Of a stretch of DNA of 8,247 nt, positions 6,065 through 8,247 are shown one piece after another (position 1 is the first letter of the stretch; each line of letters opens with the position of its first letter). The translations under genes and the position numbers were made by a program. Origin of the DNA: JAULUH01 sp032111745 (lineage in GTDB: Bacteria > Chloroflexota > Anaerolineae > JAAEKA01); NCBI GenBank assembly GCA_032111745.1, contig JAULUH010000372.1:1-8247 (forward strand). The letters are read 5' to 3'. The notes under the pieces were generated by a model. The model was not told the DNA's origin and did not search any database. It saw nothing but the letters and a program-made list of their open reading frames with translations.

Positions 6065-7783
6065 TCATTGAACCGGCTCGATCACGGTCAAGGACGTCGG
6101 GTGCTGCAAGGTCACCTTGGGCTGGTCGGTGATCCAGCCCTGGAAGCGGTCCGTGCGAAAGGCCTGGACCTCCTGGGCATAGTAGGGCACGATATAGGCC
6201 ACGTCGCGGTGCAGGATCTCCTGCATCTGCCAGATGATCGCCTTGCGCTGCTCCGGGTCCAGCTCGGTGGCCTGCTCGGCGTAGAGGGCGTCGAACTCCG
6301 GGTTGGCATAGCCGGTCTCGCTGTTGCCGGTGGGGATCTCATCGGTCAGGTGCACGCTGAGCAGGAAGCCAGGATCAGGGTCGGAGCCCCAGCCCCAGAT
6401 CAGCACGTCGTAATCGAAGGCGGGGCAGCAGACCGAGGTCAGCGTATCGGGGTCCAGGGCCTGGGGCAATAACTTGACGCCTGCCTGTCCCCAGCTTTCG
6501 GTCAGGAGCTCCGCCGCGCGCGGCGCCGTGGCGCTGTCGGAGGGGAAGTTCAGCCGGAACTCCAGGGGCCGGCTGCCGTCGGGCATCTGGCGCACGCCGT
6601 CGCCGTCGGTGTCCTGGTACCCGGCCTCGTCCAGCAGGCGGTTGGCCTCGGCCAGGTCGAAGGCGTAGTCCACGATAGTGTCGTTGTAGAACTCGCCCAG
6701 GCCATCAGGCACCAAGGTCAGGCCGGGAGTACCCAGGCCCAGCAAGACCACGTCGATGATCTTCTGCTTATCGGTAGCGTGGGATAGGGCGCGGCGCACC
6801 GCCAGGTCCCGCAGGGCCGGATGGCCCGTGCACTGGCCGTCCGGAGGGCACAGCTCCGGCGGCACCTGGTTGGGGATGATGTCGGCGATGTCAGGGGCCA
6901 GCGGGGCCCCTATCACCAGCTCCACGGTCTCGGCGTTGCGCAGGGCCGGCACCGCGGTGTTGGGCATCTCGGTGATCATGTCCACCTGGCCGGTGACCAG
7001 GGCCTGCACCAGCGCGTCCTGGTTGTCGAAGGTCTGGAACACGACGTTATCCACCTTGGGCGGGGTGGTCGGATGGTCCTTCACCGCCTCCAGGCTGACG
7101 AACTCCCCTTGCCGGTACTCCTTGAGCCGGAATGGCCCACTGCCGATCATGTCCAGGTTCTCGAACGCGGCCGCACCCTCGGGCGTATCGTGCTCGGCCC
7201 AGATGTGCTGGGGCAGGATGTACATGTAGAACAACTGGCTCTCCATGTTGGGAATGGGCTCGGTCAGCGTGATCACCACGGTCTGGTCGTCGGGTGCCTC
7301 CACGCTCTCGAAGAACTCCGTGTACACCGGCATGTACGGGAAGTCGTCGTGGCTGCCATAGAAGTTGTAAGTGAAGACCACATCCTGCGCAGTCACCGGC
7401 CGGCCGTCGTGCCACTTCAGGTCATCCCGGATCGTGAAGGTCCACACCTTGCCGTCGTCCGAGACCTCCCAGCTTTCGGCCAGGTCTGGCGAGTAGGTGT
7501 TGTCCAGGTTCAGGTCGAACATGCCGCTGTAGACCAGGTCGAACACCGAGTAGGCCTCGGCCAGGATCGCGGCGCCGGGGTTCAAGGTGTCCGGGCTGCC
7601 GCCCCAGCCGATGCGCACCAGCGCCGGCTGCCCGGCCTCAGCGGCCGGTGTCTCTGCCGTAGTAGGCTCAGCTCCGCCCTCCGGCTCGGCAGCCGGGGCC
7701 GGACCAGGCGTCCCTACACAGGCTGATAACAGAACGACCCCAATCAAGAAGGCGACCAACAGGAATGGCGTAGCGCGGGACAT
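6065..7783 (-). CDS. Extracellular solute-binding lipoprotein of a peptide ABC transporter (family 5)
   Basis: A 572-residue binding protein that delivers solute, usually oligopeptides or dipeptides, to the permeases encoded downstream. Residues 1-21 are a lipoprotein signal peptide with lipobox LSAC and lipidated Cys22. A Pro/Ala/Glu/Thr-rich flexible tether follows (about 23-52). The mature domain shows the family-5 features: PDTLNPG (64-70), SPDLAESWEVSDDG, WHDGRPVTAQDVVFTY (124-139), GSGPFRL (214-220) and RRALSHATD (330-338). DTDGDG (391-396) with Asp402 forms an EF-hand-like loop that may bind calcium. Cys312/Cys318 and Cys452/Cys453 might form disulfides. The start is fixed by AAGGAGG (7790-7796), 6 bases before the ATG at 7783; a longer frame to 7891 runs through the hairpin repeat and is rejected. 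First gene of the operon. The substrate cannot be read from the sequence. Confidence 0.95.
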   Translation of the reverse strand: MSRATPFLLVAFLIGVVLLSACVGTPGPAPAAEPEGGAEPTTAETPAAEAGQPALVRIGWGGSPDTLNPGAAILAEAYSVFDLVYSGMFDLNLDNTYSPDLAESWEVSDDGKVWTFTIRDDLKWHDGRPVTAQDVVFTYNFYGSHDDFPYMPVYTEFFESVEAPDDQTVVITLTEPIPNMESQLFYMYILPQHIWAEHDTPEGAAAFENLDMIGSGPFRLKEYRQGEFVSLEAVKDHPTTPPKVDNVVFQTFDNQDALVQALVTGQVDMITEMPNTAVPALRNAETVELVIGAPLAPDIADIIPNQVPPELCPPDGQCTGHPALRDLAVRRALSHATDKQKIIDVVLLGLGTPGLTLVPDGLGEFYNDTIVDYAFDLAEANRLLDEAGYQDTDGDGVRQMPDGSRPLEFRLNFPSDSATAPRAAELLTESWGQAGVKLLPQALDPDTLTSVCCPAFDYDVLIWGWGSDPDPGFLLSVHLTDEIPTGNSETGYANPEFDALYAEQATELDPEQRKAIIWQMQEILHRDVAYIVPYYAQEVQAFRTDRFQGWITDQPKVTLQHPTSLTVIEPVQ

Positions 7784-7789
7784 GGCAAT

Positions 7790-7796
7790 CCTCCTT
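7790..7796 (-). promoter_or_regulatory. Strong ribosome binding site for the binding-protein gene
   Basis: AAGGAGG on the minus strand, 6 bases before the ATG at 7783, is the strongest Shine-Dalgarno sequence in the window. It settles the start codon of the lipoprotein gene. The downstream permease genes have weak or no such sites, consistent with the binding protein being made in excess. Confidence 0.9.
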
Positions 7797-7855
7797 GCCG
7801 CAGCGATCCGAACAGGGTGTCGATACCGCCACCAACTGCAACCGAAGTCACCAGC

Positions 7856-7912
7856 CGGAGTCGAGGCTTCAGCCGGGTCTTTAGCGCCCACCCGGCTAAA
7901 GCCTCGACTCCG
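7856..7912 (-). repeat. 23-bp REP-like inverted repeat in the operon leader
   Basis: Bases 7856-7878 pair with 7890-7912 around an 11-base loop, with a single non-complementary position. The arms contain GGCTTCAGCC on one side and GGCTAAAGCC on the other, each nearly self-complementary, as in dispersed REP-type palindromes. In the minus-strand RNA the odd position is a U-G wobble, so the stem is continuous; on the plus strand it would be a C-A mismatch. There is no U-run after the stem, so it does not look like an intrinsic terminator. It lies between the predicted promoter and the lipoprotein gene. Confidence 0.85.
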
Positions 7913-7949
7913 AGCTATAGGGGGATTTCCGCCCTGATGACTTAATCCG

Positions 7950-7978
7950 GTTATAGCCCCATTTCACGCTGTTGTCAA
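7950..7978 (-). promoter_or_regulatory. Near-consensus sigma70-type promoter of the peptide-transporter operon
   Basis: On the minus strand TTGACA (7973-7978, perfect -35) and TATAAC (7950-7955, one change from the -10 consensus) are separated by exactly 17 bases. The -35 box overlaps the TGA stop codon of the creatininase-like gene (7975-7977). Transcription starting near 7943 would give the lipoprotein gene an untranslated leader of about 160 nt that includes the 23-bp hairpin. It suggests the transporter can be transcribed independently of the upstream gene. Confidence 0.75.
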
Positions 7979-8247
7979 TCCAACTTCGCCTGCGCCCTCC
8001 TGGCCTGCCGCCGGTCCTGCTGCTCCCGCATCTCCTGCAACACCTCCAGCTTCTCCGCCACGGCCGCGGCCAGCCAGCGCCGCCCCTTGTCCGCAGTGCC
8101 CAGGGTGCCGTCGCCGTAGCTGCCGCTGGCGGTGTCGTCGGTCCACGGGGGGTTGGCGATCAGCCGCCCACCCTCGACCCAGTCCATGTAGTAGTTGGGG
8201 GTGCTGACGAAGTTGGTCTCGATGGTGGCCTGCTCCATGTGCACCAG
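7975..8247 (-). CDS. Creatininase-family amidohydrolase, C-terminal end only
   Basis: The frame is open to the window edge; 90 C-terminal residues are visible, ending at the TGA at 7975-7977. The GTG at 8244 lies inside the conserved region and is not the start. LVHMEQA (1-7), PPWTDDTASGSYGDGTLGTA (33-52) and DKGRRWLAAAV (53-63) match the C-terminal end of creatinine amidohydrolase family proteins (COG1402 type), which usually read like GvyGDptlAtaekGr. Family members hydrolyse cyclic amides or small amides and peptides with a two-metal centre. The metal ligands lie upstream of the visible part, so activity cannot be judged. The last 25 or so residues are a charged, Gln/Arg/Ala-rich helix, probably a lineage-specific tail. 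Position before a peptide importer hints at a shared substrate, by inference only. Confidence 0.75.
   Translation of the reverse strand: MVHMEQATIETNFVSTPNYYMDWVEGGRLIANPPWTDDTASGSYGDGTLGTADKGRRWLAAAVAEKLEVLQEMREQQDRRQARRAQAKLD

Noticed and set aside
1832..6472. Very long plus-strand open frames (for example 479, 614 and 503 codons) opposite the transporter genes
   Set aside because: They are antisense to genes with clear family motifs and have low-complexity His/Gln/Arg/Ala-rich translations, as expected from GC-rich codon shadows. None has a recognisable domain.
7784..7891. Upstream start that would lengthen the binding protein by 36 residues
   Set aside because: The extension crosses the palindromic repeat and would put residues before the signal peptide, whereas the ATG at 7783 has an ideal ribosome binding site and leads directly into the signal peptide.

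Overview
This GC-rich window looks like ordinary chromosomal DNA from a bacterium, most likely a member of the Chloroflexota (Anaerolineae/Caldilineae-like). That guess rests on the style of the lipoprotein linker, the peptide-transporter subtype and the palindromic repeat families, not on a marker gene. No rRNA, tRNA, CRISPR array, transposase or phage gene is visible.

Layout. The left edge (2-940, + strand) carries the 3' part of a renalase-like FAD-dependent oxidoreductase. It converges on a small protein tyrosine/dual-specificity phosphatase gene on the minus strand (1373-1900). The 432 bases between them hold no credible gene but are packed with palindromes and short repeats: GTCATTGCG half-elements, a perfect 20-bp hairpin, a 79-bp segment with 13-bp terminal inverted repeats, a perfect 35-bp palindrome, and a 29-bp-period GTGCCCCTAC array that reaches into the 3' end of the phosphatase gene.

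The rest is one minus-strand locus, read from right to left. It starts with the C-terminal end of a creatininase-family amidohydrolase (7975-8247, cut by the window edge). Then comes a complete five-gene peptide/nickel-type (Opp/Dpp) ABC importer in the classical order: substrate-binding lipoprotein, permease B, permease C, ATPase D, ATPase F. Gaps are 3, 4, 34 and 49 bases, so the five genes read as one operon. A near-consensus sigma70-type promoter (TTGACA-17-TATAAC) lies across the stop codon of the creatininase-like gene. It would give the operon a leader of about 160 nt containing a 23-bp REP-like hairpin. A second promoter-like sequence (TTGCCA-17-TAGAAT) sits between the last ATPase gene and the phosphatase gene.

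How the genes work together. The lipoprotein captures an oligopeptide or similar solute outside the membrane. The two permeases form the channel and the two ATPases power it. The neighbouring creatininase-family hydrolase could act on an imported amide or cyclic compound, but this is inferred from position only. I see no clearly novel system. The points most worth checking are the repeat cluster, the phosphatase C-terminus and stop codon supplied by a repeat, the stop-codon-overlapping promoter, and the hairpin leader.
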